From: Bradyrhizobium hipponense | Lineage (GTDB): Bacteria; Pseudomonadota; Alphaproteobacteria; Rhizobiales; Xanthobacteraceae | Direction: 5' to 3' | NCBI RefSeq assembly: GCF_008123965.1 | Contig: NZ_VSTH01000045.1 | Span: 1 to 64,000, forward strand | Length of the DNA: 64,000 nucleotides | Shown here: one piece after another, positions 16,155 to 25,169 of the stretch | Numbering within the stretch: position 1 is the first letter of the stretch | How the letters are laid out: each line of letters opens with the position of its first letter | Notes under the pieces: generated by a model | Seen by the model: only the letters and a program-made list of their open reading frames with translations | The model's database searches: none | What the model was told of the DNA's origin: nothing | Program-made: the position numbers and the translations under genes

Positions 16155-17591
16155 ATGCGCACTCTCACCCTTCTCGCCTCGCTGATGTGCATGGCGCTGT
16201 CGGTCAGCGCCGCGAAGGCTGATCGCCGCGTCGCTTTCGTGGTCGGCAATGGCGCCTACAAGAACGTCGCACAATTGCCGAACCCGCCGATCGACGCCAA
16301 GGCGATGGCGGCTACGCTACGAAATGTCGGCTTCGAGGTGATTGAAGGTTCGAACTTGTCGCGCGACCAGATGACGGAGAAGCTGCTTGATTTCGGCCGC
16401 AAGGCGCAGGGCTCCGATGTCGCCGTGTTCTACTATGCCGGTCACGGCATTGCCGTCGGCGGCTCCAACTATCTGCTGCCGGTCGACGCCGACATCAAAT
16501 CGGAGATGGACGTCAAGCTCGGCGCCGCCATCAACATCGACCTGACCCTCGATCAAACCATGGGCGACGCCAAGGTCAAGCTCGTCTTCCTCGACGCCTG
16601 CCGCGACAATCCGTTTGCGGCGAAGATTAAGTCGAACTCCGCAACCCGCAGCGTCAACGTGCAGAGCGGCCTCGCTGAGATGAAGTCCGGCGAAGGCACC
16701 CTGATCGCGTTCGCCACCGGCCCGGGACAGACCGCGCTCGACGGCCAGGAAGGCAACAACAGCCCGTTCACCCGTGCGCTGATCGACAACATCACCAAGC
16801 CCGGCGTCGAGATCCAGCAGGCGATGACCCAGGTGCGTGCCCAGGTCAACGAGGAGACCCACAAGGGCCAGCTTCCCTGGGGTCACACCAACCTGATCGG
16901 CGCGGTCTACCTCAACCAGGCGCCCACCACGCAGGTGGCCAACGCTTCGCCGACCGCGGCTGGAAGCGTGCCGGCGGCTGCCACCGGCGGCAGCTCGGAC
17001 GGTGTCGAGCTCGAGTACTGGCGCTCGGTGAAGGAGTCCAACAAGCCTGAAGAGCTCAACGCCTATCTCTCGGCCTATCCGAACGGTCAGTTCAAGGCGC
17101 TGGCGCTGGCACGGCTCGCGGCGATCAAGAGCGGCCCGTCGACCACGACCCGGGCGCTCAATGCAGGCATCGATCCCGCGACCTTTACCGACGAGGCCAG
17201 CCAGCTCACCGAAGACCAGATGGGGCTGGACAAGAACCAGCGTCGCGATGTGCAGCGCCGTCTCACCGGGCTCGGCTTCGACACCAAGCTGACCGGTGTC
17301 TTCAGCGATGAGACGCGCTCGGTGCTCAAGCGCTGGCAGGCGGCACGCGGTTATCCATCGTCAGGGTACCTCAACAAGCTCCAACACAAGGCCCTGCTCG
17401 CGGAGATCGTGGCCGGCCCGCCGACCGCGAGCGAAAACAGCCAGAAGGCGGCCCGGCGTGCCAGCAGTGCCCCCGCAGCCGGCAGCGCGCCGGCTCCTGC
17501 TCCCCGCAGCAACGGTGGCGGCGATGCCGCCGGTGCGGCCTTCGTCGGTGGCGTCGTTGGCGGCATGATGGGCGGCATGTTCCGCCGGTAA
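16155..17591 (+). CDS. Secreted caspase-like (C14) protein with peptidoglycan-binding domain
   Basis: A 478-residue protein with a signal peptide (residues 1-22), a caspase/metacaspase p20-like domain (about 24-255), a short repeat-like helical linker (about 280-315), a peptidoglycan-binding type 1 domain (about 350-415, GLDKNQRRDVQRRLTGLGF) and a Gly/Met-rich C-terminus (GGVVGGMMGGMFRR) that might insert in membrane. The dyad is intact: His97 in YYAGHG and Cys149 in FLDACRDNP. Bacterial orthocaspases usually cleave after Arg or Lys. Periplasmic or wall-associated action is inferred from the signal and binding domain. A strong terminator follows. Confidence 0.85.
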   Translation: MRTLTLLASLMCMALSVSAAKADRRVAFVVGNGAYKNVAQLPNPPIDAKAMAATLRNVGFEVIEGSNLSRDQMTEKLLDFGRKAQGSDVAVFYYAGHGIAVGGSNYLLPVDADIKSEMDVKLGAAINIDLTLDQTMGDAKVKLVFLDACRDNPFAAKIKSNSATRSVNVQSGLAEMKSGEGTLIAFATGPGQTALDGQEGNNSPFTRALIDNITKPGVEIQQAMTQVRAQVNEETHKGQLPWGHTNLIGAVYLNQAPTTQVANASPTAAGSVPAAATGGSSDGVELEYWRSVKESNKPEELNAYLSAYPNGQFKALALARLAAIKSGPSTTTRALNAGIDPATFTDEASQLTEDQMGLDKNQRRDVQRRLTGLGFDTKLTGVFSDETRSVLKRWQAARGYPSSGYLNKLQHKALLAEIVAGPPTASENSQKAARRASSAPAAGSAPAPAPRSNGGGDAAGAAFVGGVVGGMMGGMFRR

Positions 17592-17615
17592 ACCGCGGAG
17601 CCCGATCCAAAAACC

Positions 17616-17642
17616 AAAGCCCGGCTCAAAGCCGGGCTTTTT
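17616..17642 (+). terminator. Intrinsic terminator of the caspase-like gene
   Basis: AAAGCCCGGC (17616-17625) pairs with GCCGGGCTTT (17631-17640) across TCAAA and runs into five T residues. Confidence 0.9.
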
Positions 17643-17667
17643 CGTCTTCCTCTCTATTTCGTCTTCC

Positions 17668-17773
17668 CCTCATGGTGAGGAGGCGCGCCAGCGCCGTCTC
17701 GAACCATGACGGCCCCTATTCCTCCCGCGGCCATCTTTCGAGACGACCGCTCCGCGGTCTCTCCGGGATGAGG
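17668..17773. repeat. Intergenic palindromic repeat, family A copy 1
   Basis: About 106 bases bounded by CCTCATGGTGAGG and GGGATGAGGA, with inner motifs GCGCCGTCTCGAACCATGA and TTTCGAGACG. The same arrangement recurs at 26356-26463. It can fold into a long branched hairpin, typical of miniature non-coding repeats in Bradyrhizobium genomes. Confidence 0.7.
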
Positions 17774-17793
17774 ACCGTATGTGCCGGAGGCGC

Positions 17794-18033
17794 CTACTTC
17801 CCCGCCGCCTTGCGCAGCGCGTCGTTGATGCGATCCTGCCAGCCGGGCCCGCCCGCCTGGAAATGCTCCAGCACGTCCTGGTCGATCCGCAAGCTGACCT
17901 GCTCCTTGATGCCGGGTACGACAGTCTTCTTCACTGGCGCCTCGGCGACCTTGGCCGTCACCTTCTTGAACGCTGCTTCGGCTTCGGAGCGCGCGTCGCC
18001 CAATGTCCGCGGCCGCCTCGGTTGATCCGCCAT
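17794..18033 (-). CDS. BrnA-like antitoxin family protein without a BrnT partner
   Basis: A 79-residue protein whose C-terminal half (KEQVSLRIDQDVLEHFQAGGPGWQDRINDALRKAAG) fits the BrnA/DUF4415 ribbon-helix-helix domain. In brnTA modules a BrnT toxin precedes brnA; here the gene three bases upstream on the same strand is cysK, and no BrnT-like frame is visible. The protein is therefore an orphan, perhaps a domesticated DNA-binding regulator or a leftover antitoxin. The N-terminus (residues 1-35) is Lys/Ala-rich and likely flexible. Confidence 0.75.
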   Translation of the reverse strand: MADQPRRPRTLGDARSEAEAAFKKVTAKVAEAPVKKTVVPGIKEQVSLRIDQDVLEHFQAGGPGWQDRINDALRKAAGK

Positions 18034-18036
18034 GTG

Positions 18037-19014
<978 letters not shown>

Positions 19015-19232
19015 GATGAACTCCCTGTGGCAACAATCGGCGCGCTGATCGCAGCTTTATGCAGTTGCAGACAGCCTGTCACGACACGCAAGCAATGCGG
19101 CACATGTTAAATACGCTGCATCGCAAAATCGCGTGAGCTGTAATTATCAGAAATCGACGCATTTGTGTTGCGACCTCGTCAACTGATTCTGCTTATGTTA
19201 GACTTACGTCTTAAAGCAGAGAGGTCACCACG

Positions 19233-19451
19233 ATGTCAGCTGTCGCTGAAGTGTTGTCGACCATCGCACCGAGCCGCGATCCGCGTTGCAGCGAGTTGCC
19301 GACCTGTCCCGTCTGCGCCGACTCCATGGTCGCAGCCGAAGCCTCTGCGTATGTTTCCGACCACGTGATCAGCTATCTCTGGACGTGCGACACCTGCGGC
19401 TACGGCTTTGTGACCAAACACGCCGTCAAGCAGCGATTCCTCTGCAACTGA
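19233..19451 (+). CDS. Small zinc-ribbon protein
   Basis: A 72-residue protein with CPVC (residues 25-28) and CDTC (51-54) knuckles and a Cys as penultimate residue. The start has AGAGGT about eight bases upstream. The leader carries TTAGAC and GTCTTAA (about 19199-19215) as a short inverted repeat near the likely promoter. The gene is divergent from cysK. Similar proteins are widespread in Bradyrhizobium; function unknown. Confidence 0.65.
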   Translation: MSAVAEVLSTIAPSRDPRCSELPTCPVCADSMVAAEASAYVSDHVISYLWTCDTCGYGFVTKHAVKQRFLCN

Positions 19452-19537
19452 TCTTTGCGGTTTGAGCAAGATCTCCGCGCAAACGCGTTCCACGTTTGTC
19501 GCGGGGAAAAACCGCTCCACACCTTTCCGGATCATGT

Positions 19538-20686
19538 CTAGCGCGGGGCGATGTCGCCGCTCGCCCAGTCTTCGCGCGTGCGCTGATAGAACTCCTCGAA
19601 CTTTCCGTGTGCGATCGCGTCCCTGATGCCCTGCATCAGGAACTGGTAGTAAGCGATATTGATCTCGGACAGCAGCATCGCGCCCAGCGTTTCGCCGGCC
19701 TTGACCAGATGGTGCAGGTACGCGCGCGCGCAGTTACGCGTCGAGGGCCATGCGCTCTCGTCGTCGAGGGGACGCGGATCGTCGGCATGCCGCGCATTGC
19801 GCAAATTGACCTGGCCGAACCGGGTGAAGGCAACGCCATGCCGGCCATTGCGCGTCGGCATCACGCAATCGAACATGTCGATGCCGCGCTTCACCGCCTC
19901 GAGGATGTCGTCGGGGGTGCCGACGCCCATGAGGTAACGGGGTCGGTCGGACGGCAGCGCCGGCGCGGTCTCGTCGATCATCGCCAGCATCACGGCTTGC
20001 GGCTCGCCGACGGCAAGGCCGCCGATGGCATAGCCGTGGAAGCCGATCTCGACGAGGCCTTGGGCGCTGGCATGACGAAGCTGCGGCACGTCGCCGCCCT
20101 GCACGATGCCGAATAGCATGTAGCCCGCGGGCGCGCTCTCGAACGCGCGCTTGCTTCGCTCGGCCCAGCGCAGCGACAGCCGCATCGCGCGCTCAATGTC
20201 GTCGCGCTCGGCCGGCAGCCGCACGCATTCGTCCATCTGCATGGCGATGTCGGAGCCAAGGAAACGCTGCACCTCGATCGAGCGCTCCGGCGACAGCTCG
20301 ACCTTGGCGCCGTCGATATGCGAGCGGAAGGTCACGGCATGCTCGCTGACCTTGCGCAGGTCCGACAGCGACATCACCTGGAAGCCGCCGGAATCCGTGA
20401 GCATCGGCCCGTTCCAGCCGGTGAACCTCTGCAAGCCGCCGAGCGCCGCGATCCGCTCGGCCCCCGGACGCAGCATCAAATGATAGGTGTTGCCGAGCAC
20501 GATGTCCGCGCCGGCCTCACGCACCTCGCGCCAGTGCATGCCCTTCATCGCACCGGCGGTGCCGACCGGCATGAAGGCGGGCGTCCGCACCACGCCCTGC
20601 GGCGTCGTCAGGCGCCCTGCGCGCGCGGCGCCATCGGTGGCGAGCAGTTCAAAATGATTGGGACGACTGTCAGTGGGAAGACTCAT
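19538..20686 (-). CDS. tgt: Queuine tRNA-ribosyltransferase lacking the zinc site
   Basis: A 382-residue TIM-barrel enzyme that exchanges the anticodon guanine for the queuine precursor preQ1 in tRNAs with GUN anticodons. The catalytic aspartates are present: D98 in [13 protein letters not shown] and the nucleophile D273 in [14 protein letters not shown]. The usual structural zinc site, CxCxxC plus a His about 25 residues later, is absent: the three Cys align with S311, W313 and T316 and the His with I342, while flanking conserved sequence ([26 protein letters not shown]) is normal. The ATG at 20686 gives the standard family length. Its usual partner queA lies 4.6 kb away across a plus-strand block. 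Confidence 0.9.
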   Translation of the reverse strand: MSLPTDSRPNHFELLATDGAARAGRLTTPQGVVRTPAFMPVGTAGAMKGMHWREVREAGADIVLGNTYHLMLRPGAERIAALGGLQRFTGWNGPMLTDSGGFQVMSLSDLRKVSEHAVTFRSHIDGAKVELSPERSIEVQRFLGSDIAMQMDECVRLPAERDDIERAMRLSLRWAERSKRAFESAPAGYMLFGIVQGGDVPQLRHASAQGLVEIGFHGYAIGGLAVGEPQAVMLAMIDETAPALPSDRPRYLMGVGTPDDILEAVKRGIDMFDCVMPTRNGRHGVAFTRFGQVNLRNARHADDPRPLDDESAWPSTRNCARAYLHHLVKAGETLGAMLLSEINIAYYQFLMQGIRDAIAHGKFEEFYQRTREDWASGDIAPR

Positions 20687-20812
20687 GGCGGTGCTTATTG
20701 CGTGTCGGGAGAGGCCAATCAACCGCCCAATTCTCAGCCGCGGCAGTCCTGCCCGCCCGAGGCCGGACACAATTGAACCGTGCGAGCGCCCGCACATGAC
20801 CGCTTGTTAAAC

Positions 20813-20833
20813 AAAACGATACGGTATAGTTCT
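20813..20833. promoter_or_regulatory. Candidate TetR-type operator, copy 1
   Basis: AAAACGATACGGTATAGTTCT has the inverted-repeat core AAC-N-ATAC-G-GTAT-N-GTT. It lies about 80 bases before the patatin-like gene. A more perfect copy occurs at 23017-23037, and a TetR gene lies between them. Confidence 0.65.
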
Positions 20834-20912
20834 ATCAGCGGGGGCCAAGGTGGGAATGCCAGCGCTTGGCGGAAACGCCCGGCGGCGTAGCGTAGACGGT
20901 GATTGACCGCGG

Positions 20913-22076
20913 ATGCCTTCCTCTTGTGCCCAGACTGAAACGATCCTCTCCCCCGCCCGGATGAGGAGGACCGGCCTTCGCCTGCTCGGGTCCGCCGTGC
21001 TCGCGTACAGCCTAGCGCTGGGCGCCTGCACGACGCTGCCGCGGACGCCCTACACCACGGCCGATGCCAGCAGTTCACGCGTGCTCGATATCGACGGTTT
21101 GAGGCGCTACACCGACGAGCCCATCACGAAGTTCAACTTCCCGGCGACGAGGAGCTATCTGGCGCTCTCCGGCGGCGGGGCCGATGGCGCCTATGGCGTC
21201 GGTGTGCTGAACGGCTGGACAGCAGCTGGCACCCGCCCGACCTTCTCGGTCGTCTCGGGGGTGAGCACCGGCGGCCTGATCGCGCCCTTTGCGTTTCTCG
21301 GGCCGCAATACGACGACACGCTGAAGGACGTCTACACCAGCGGCATCGCGGAGAGCCTGCTGAACGACCCGAGCATCATGCGGGTGCTGTTCGGATCCGG
21401 CCTGTTCGGCAATACGCGGCTGCGCGAGCTGGTGGCGCGCTATGTCGGGCCGGAGATCCTGGCGCAGGTCGCGCGCGAATATGGCAAGGGCCGGAGGCTG
21501 CTGGTGGTCACCACCGATCTCGACACCCAGCGCACCGCCATCTGGGACATGGGCAAGATCGCCGCGGTCGGCACGCCCGAAGCGCTCAAGCTGTTTCGCG
21601 ACGTGATGGCGGCCTCCGCCAGCATTCCGCTGGTGTTTCCGCCGATCCTGATCGAGGCTGAAGGCCAGGGACACAGGTTTCAAGAGATGCACGTCGACGG
21701 CGGCGTGACGGCCCCGGTGCTGACACTGCCGGAGGCCCTGCTATTCCAGGGGCGCCTGCCCGGCAACGCGAAGATGGACATCTACATCCTGGTCAACAAG
21801 AAGATCGAGCGCAACTTCGAGCTCGTCGCAAACGGCACGATCGACGTCGCTTCGCGCAGCCTGTCCTCGATCACGCAGTCGCAGACGCGCTCCATCATCT
21901 TCTCGACCTACGATTTCGCCAAGCGCAACCAGCTGGGCTTCCACCTCTCCTACATCGCGCGCGACTATCCGGCACCGGCCTCGGAAGGGTTCGATACCGG
22001 CTATATGCGGGCGCTGTATCAGTACGGCTACGAGAAAGCCGCAGCCGGCCAGGCCTGGACTTCGACACTCCCGTGA
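20913..22076 (+). CDS. Patatin-like phospholipase lipoprotein
   Basis: A 387-residue patatin-family protein. The N-terminus has a lipobox (LALGAC, C39), indicating lipid anchoring in the envelope. The oxyanion motif SGGGADGAYG (about 86-95), nucleophile S118 in GVSTG and the catalytic Asp D262 in VDGG form the Ser-Asp dyad. Patatins hydrolyse acyl ester bonds of lipids. A second ATG at 20961 would start exactly at a compact lipoprotein signal (MRRTGLRLLG) and may be the true start. A TetR-type palindrome precedes the gene and a tetR gene follows by about 100 bases. Confidence 0.85.
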   Translation: MPSSCAQTETILSPARMRRTGLRLLGSAVLAYSLALGACTTLPRTPYTTADASSSRVLDIDGLRRYTDEPITKFNFPATRSYLALSGGGADGAYGVGVLNGWTAAGTRPTFSVVSGVSTGGLIAPFAFLGPQYDDTLKDVYTSGIAESLLNDPSIMRVLFGSGLFGNTRLRELVARYVGPEILAQVAREYGKGRRLLVVTTDLDTQRTAIWDMGKIAAVGTPEALKLFRDVMAASASIPLVFPPILIEAEGQGHRFQEMHVDGGVTAPVLTLPEALLFQGRLPGNAKMDIYILVNKKIERNFELVANGTIDVASRSLSSITQSQTRSIIFSTYDFAKRNQLGFHLSYIARDYPAPASEGFDTGYMRALYQYGYEKAAAGQAWTSTLP

Positions 22077-22174
22077 GACCGCGCCTGGGAACGACGCCGT
22101 ACCGAGACCGTTGAGGATATGGCCAATTCGGCCAGATTCGCCATGACGCCCCGGCTGCCGCGCGTTATAGAGCA

Positions 22175-22957
22175 ATGACGATTGTCAGGAACGCGCAGGA
22201 ATCATCGGGCATGGGATTGACCGCGACCAGGACAAGGCCAGCAGCGCCGCGGCGCGAAGTGCCGAAATCTCGCGGCGGCCGGCCGACGAAAAGCGCCGCG
22301 ATCGAGCGTGATCAGCGGCTGATCGAGGTCGCCACCCGCCTGTTCCTGGATCGCGGTTTTGACGCGACCTCACTCGATGCGGTCGCTGAAGCGGCCCGGG
22401 TCAGCAAGCCCACAGTCTATGCCCGTTACGGCGACAAGCGCGGATTGTTTGCCGCCGTATTCAGGCGCGAGATCGAGCGTTGGCTTGCGCCGCTGTCCGC
22501 AGCCGCCGAGATGCAGCTCGGCAGTTCGTCCAGTGTCTCGGCCGAACAGCGCCTGGTGGAGATCGGGCGGGAGATGCTGACCTTTACTTGCGGACCCGAC
22601 GCCATGGCCTTCAGCCGCATGATGACGTCACAGGCCATCAATTTTCCCGACATCGCCAAGCTCGGCAAGGAAGAAGGTTGGCTCAAGGCTGTCGCCACGA
22701 CCGCGCGCTTCTTCGATCATTTGGTGGCGCAAGGCGCCCTCGACGTCGAGGACACCACCATTGCGGCCGAAGTGTTTCTCGACGTCGTCGTCGGCCACAC
22801 TCACCGCATGGCGACGTTTGGAATGCCGACGGAAATCAAATCCGCCGAAAAGCGGATGCGCGCGGCAATCAGGCTGTTCCTGGCCGGTGCGCTCGGGCCT
22901 GCGGACCGCGTCCAGGATGCCGCCAAAGCTGCGCGGCGGCGCCGCCCCACCCGCTGA
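22175..22957 (+). CDS. TetR/AcrR family transcriptional regulator
   Basis: A protein of about 260 residues with a basic N-terminal arm (RGGRPTKSAAIERDQRL), a TetR-type helix-turn-helix (about residues 45-95: LDRGFDATSLDAVAEAARVSKPTVYARYGDKRGLF, split over two helices) and a helical ligand domain ending in a basic tail. The ATG at 22211 is an alternative start. It lies between the patatin and PepSY genes, and two copies of an AAAAC-N-ATAC-N-GTAT-N-GTTTT-type palindrome flank the three genes. It probably represses them; a hydrophobic or lipid-derived inducer is a guess from the patatin linkage. Confidence 0.88.
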   Translation: MTIVRNAQESSGMGLTATRTRPAAPRREVPKSRGGRPTKSAAIERDQRLIEVATRLFLDRGFDATSLDAVAEAARVSKPTVYARYGDKRGLFAAVFRREIERWLAPLSAAAEMQLGSSSSVSAEQRLVEIGREMLTFTCGPDAMAFSRMMTSQAINFPDIAKLGKEEGWLKAVATTARFFDHLVAQGALDVEDTTIAAEVFLDVVVGHTHRMATFGMPTEIKSAEKRMRAAIRLFLAGALGPADRVQDAAKAARRRRPTR

Positions 22958-23016
22958 CAATTCCGTGAGCTTGCGATCTATCCCACGGGGCTCACGGTTG
23001 CGCCGTTGACCAAAAT

Positions 23017-23037
23017 AAAACGATACGGTATGGTTTT
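23017..23037. promoter_or_regulatory. Candidate TetR-type operator, copy 2
   Basis: AAAAC-G-ATAC-G-GTAT-G-GTTTT is a 21-base inverted repeat, perfect apart from the central base and one symmetric position. It lies about 180 bases before the PepSY gene and 60 bases after tetR, and shares 17 consecutive bases (ATAAAACGATACGGTAT versus ACAAAACGATACGGTAT, one mismatch) with the copy at 20813. Confidence 0.7.
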
Positions 23038-23216
23038 GTTATAAGCGAGCCCGGGCCCTTTTTCACCAGCCCCAAAAGCGGTGCGGACCGCCTTTCAGAC
23101 TTAGGTCGCCGCGACGGGTGCAGCCCGTTGCGACGATCCGCGGCCGGCCACTGCCCATGGTCGGCCGCGACTTTCTTTGCGATCGTCCGGCCATCGGCCG
23201 GCCAAAGGTTTTGAAC

Positions 23217-23840
23217 ATGCCAGATATATCGAGCATGAAGGCGGCACGATTACGCTCCTGGAAGTTGCTCGCGATCGCCCTGTCGGGGCTGCTGATCGCA
23301 GCTCCGGCGCGCGCGATCGGCACGGCCGACGGCACGCCTACCACTCTCAACAGCCAGATAGATGGTGATGCCGAGGCCGACCGCCAGACCGTGAGCCGCG
23401 AGATCGAACGCTTCCGCAGCTCGTCGATCTCGCTCCGCCAGGCCATGGCCATTGCCGAAGCGCGGCACGCCGGCGCCACCACTGCGGATGTGAGTTTCGA
23501 TGGCGGCGCGGGTGTGCCGGTCTACAGGGTCAAGACCCTGCACAATGATCGCATCTGGCGCCATACCATCAATGCCTCGACCGGCGAGCTCGTTGGCGGG
23601 GAAGCCGCCCTTCCCCTGACCGAGCTCGACCTGGACGATCGCAGCAATCTCGCAGCGCTCGGTGCCATCAGGCACCGCCTCGCGGATGCGGTACGCGTCG
23701 CCGAGCAAGCGGCATCCGGCAGGGCCATCAGCGGCGGTCTGGTGCGCGAACGGGGACGGCTGAATTTCGCGATCGTCGTCATCAGCGGCGACGACCTCAA
23801 GGAGGTCATCCTCGAGCCTCCGGGCGCCCGGGCAAGATAG
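23217..23840 (+). CDS. Secreted PepSY-domain protein
   Basis: A protein of about 207 residues with a signal peptide (RSWKLLAIALSGLLIAAPARA) and two PepSY-like segments: one around SLRQAMAIAEARHAGATTADVSF...YRVKTLHNDRIW (split here) and a second weaker one near the C-terminus. PepSY domains are periplasmic modules thought to inhibit peptidases or sense ligands. The start at 23217 has AAAGG about eight bases upstream. The TetR-type palindrome in its leader ties it to the patatin/tetR locus. Confidence 0.7.
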   Translation: MPDISSMKAARLRSWKLLAIALSGLLIAAPARAIGTADGTPTTLNSQIDGDAEADRQTVSREIERFRSSSISLRQAMAIAEARHAGATTADVSFDGGAGVPVYRVKTLHNDRIWRHTINASTGELVGGEAALPLTELDLDDRSNLAALGAIRHRLADAVRVAEQAASGRAISGGLVRERGRLNFAIVVISGDDLKEVILEPPGARAR

Positions 23841-23882
23841 CGTCGAGGTCCCGCCCTCGGCCACAATCGCGCCGAAAAGCCA

Positions 23883-23911
23883 TTGACGGGCGCAAAACTC
23901 TCCCGCATAAG
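23883..23911 (+). promoter_or_regulatory. Candidate promoter of the asd leader transcript
   Basis: TTGACG (23883-23888), a 17-base spacer and CATAAG (23906-23911) form a good sigma70-type promoter. Transcription would begin around 23918-23920, at or within two bases of the ATG of the Thr-rich leader frame, giving a leaderless message. Leaderless leader peptides are known in rhizobia (trpL). Confidence 0.55.
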
Positions 23912-23919
23912 TCGCCGCC

Positions 23920-23991
23920 ATGTTCGCGACCACCAAACGCACGACCAAAACCACCACGGCCTTCGGGGCCCGGGGAGGCGTGCGCGCGTAG
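23920..23991 (+). CDS. Threonine-rich leader peptide upstream of asd
   Basis: A 23-codon frame encodes MFATTKRTTKTTTAFGARG followed by GVRA. Seven of the first 13 residues are Thr, in three clusters (ACC ACC; ACG ACC; ACC ACC ACG). It lies between a promoter at 23883-23911 and an intrinsic terminator at 24021-24052, about 145 bases before asd, which encodes an enzyme of the aspartate-to-threonine pathway. This is the classic layout of a ribosome-mediated attenuator sensing charged tRNA-Thr. CGGGGC at 23964-23969, just after the Thr codons, can pair with GCCCCG (24023-24028) of the terminator and could act as an antiterminator. No Shine-Dalgarno is needed if the mRNA is leaderless. Function is inferred. 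Confidence 0.7.
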   Translation: MFATTKRTTKTTTAFGARGGVRA

Positions 23992-24020
23992 TCGTCGACT
24001 AAAACGCATCAGCTCTACCG

Positions 24021-24052
24021 AAGCCCCGCCCACGATGGTCCGGGGCTTTTTT
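24021..24052 (+). terminator. Intrinsic terminator in the asd leader (attenuator)
   Basis: AAGCCCCG (24021-24028) pairs with CGGGGCTT (24041-24048) and is followed by a run of six T residues (24047-24052). It lies between the Thr-rich leader frame and asd, so it would stop transcription before asd unless the 5' arm is sequestered. Confidence 0.85.
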
Positions 24053-24068
24053 GTTGTCTTCAGCTCAC

Positions 24069-24115
24069 AGCATGATCCGGAAAAGTGGAATCCGGTTTTC
24101 CGACAAGATCATGCT
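24069..24115. repeat. Palindromic repeat before asd (GCATGATC family)
   Basis: AGCATGATC (24069-24077) and GATCATGCT (24107-24115) are perfect inverted repeats around GGAAAAGTGGAATCCGGTTTTCC, giving a 47-base hairpin. This matches a short palindrome scattered through rhizobial intergenic regions. It lies between the attenuator and the asd ribosome binding site and so would be in the asd mRNA leader. Confidence 0.65.
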
Positions 24116-24135
24116 CAACTTGAATGGAGGAGAAT

Positions 24136-25161
24136 GTGAGTAACGATCCCGTCGTCGCGATTGTCGGCGTCACCGGTGCGGTGGGCGCCGAATTCATCGC
24201 CACCATGGACAAGCGCGGCTTTCGCATCAGTAAGCTCAAGGCACTGGCAAGCGCGCGGTCGGCCGGCAAGACGGTATCGTTCCGCGGCCAGAACGTCGTC
24301 ATCGAGGAGCTGACCGAGCGCGCCTTCGAGGGCGTCGACATCGCGCTGTTCTCCGCCGGTGGCGGCATTTCGAAGCAGTACGCGCCAATCGCGGTCAAGG
24401 CAGGCGCCGTCGTGGTCGACAACTCCTCCGCCTTCCGCATGGATCCGAACGTGCCGCTGGTGATCCCTGAGATCAACGCGAAGCGCATCCGTGACCACAA
24501 GGGCATCATCGCCAACCCGAACTGCGCGGCGATCACCGCGCTGGTGCCGCTCTGGCCGATCCACCAGAACAACCGCATCAAGCGCGTGATCATCTCGACC
24601 TACCAAGCCGCCAGCGGCGCCGGCGCCGCGGCAATGGATGAGCTTGTCGAGTCCACCCGCGCCAATCTCAACGGGCAGGTCTATACGCCCAAGGTGATGC
24701 CGCACCCCTATGCCTTCAACCTCTTCAACCACAACACCGCGATCGATCCCGAGACCGGCTATAATGATGAGGAGACCAAGGTCATCAACGAGACCCGCAA
24801 GATCTTCGAGGACGAGACTATCGCCATCGGTGTCACCTGCGTCCGCGTGCCGGTGCTGCGTGCCCATTGCGAGGCCATCACCTTCGAATGCGAAAAGCCG
24901 ATCACCGAGGACCAGGTCCGCGCCATCATGGCGCAGGCACCCGGCGTGAAGATCGTCGACGACCGCGCCAAGAACTACTTCCCGATGCCGATCGATGCCT
25001 CGGGTCAGGACGACGTCCTGGTTGGCCGCATCCGCAAGGACCTCAGCGATCCCTCGGGGCATTCGATCTCGATGTTCGTGTCGGCGGATCAGCTGCTCAA
25101 GGGCGCAGCGCTGAACGCGGTGCAGATCGCCGAACTGCTGCCGCAGCGGGTCATGGCGTAG
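24136..25161 (+). CDS. asd: Aspartate-semialdehyde dehydrogenase
   Basis: A 341-residue enzyme that reduces aspartyl phosphate to aspartate semialdehyde with NADPH, the branch-point for lysine/diaminopimelate, threonine and methionine. The NADP-binding GVTGAVG (residues 11-17), catalytic C130 in ANPNCAAI and the His in VLRAHC (H244) are present. The GTG at 24136 is preferred over the ATG at 24124 because GGAGG lies at 24126-24130, five bases before it. A Thr-rich leader frame and intrinsic terminator upstream suggest attenuation. Its stop is followed by a long palindromic repeat shared with the 3' end of queA. Confidence 0.93.
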   Translation: MSNDPVVAIVGVTGAVGAEFIATMDKRGFRISKLKALASARSAGKTVSFRGQNVVIEELTERAFEGVDIALFSAGGGISKQYAPIAVKAGAVVVDNSSAFRMDPNVPLVIPEINAKRIRDHKGIIANPNCAAITALVPLWPIHQNNRIKRVIISTYQAASGAGAAAMDELVESTRANLNGQVYTPKVMPHPYAFNLFNHNTAIDPETGYNDEETKVINETRKIFEDETIAIGVTCVRVPVLRAHCEAITFECEKPITEDQVRAIMAQAPGVKIVDDRAKNYFPMPIDASGQDDVLVGRIRKDLSDPSGHSISMFVSADQLLKGAALNAVQIAELLPQRVMA

Positions 25162-25169
25162 CGGGTATC

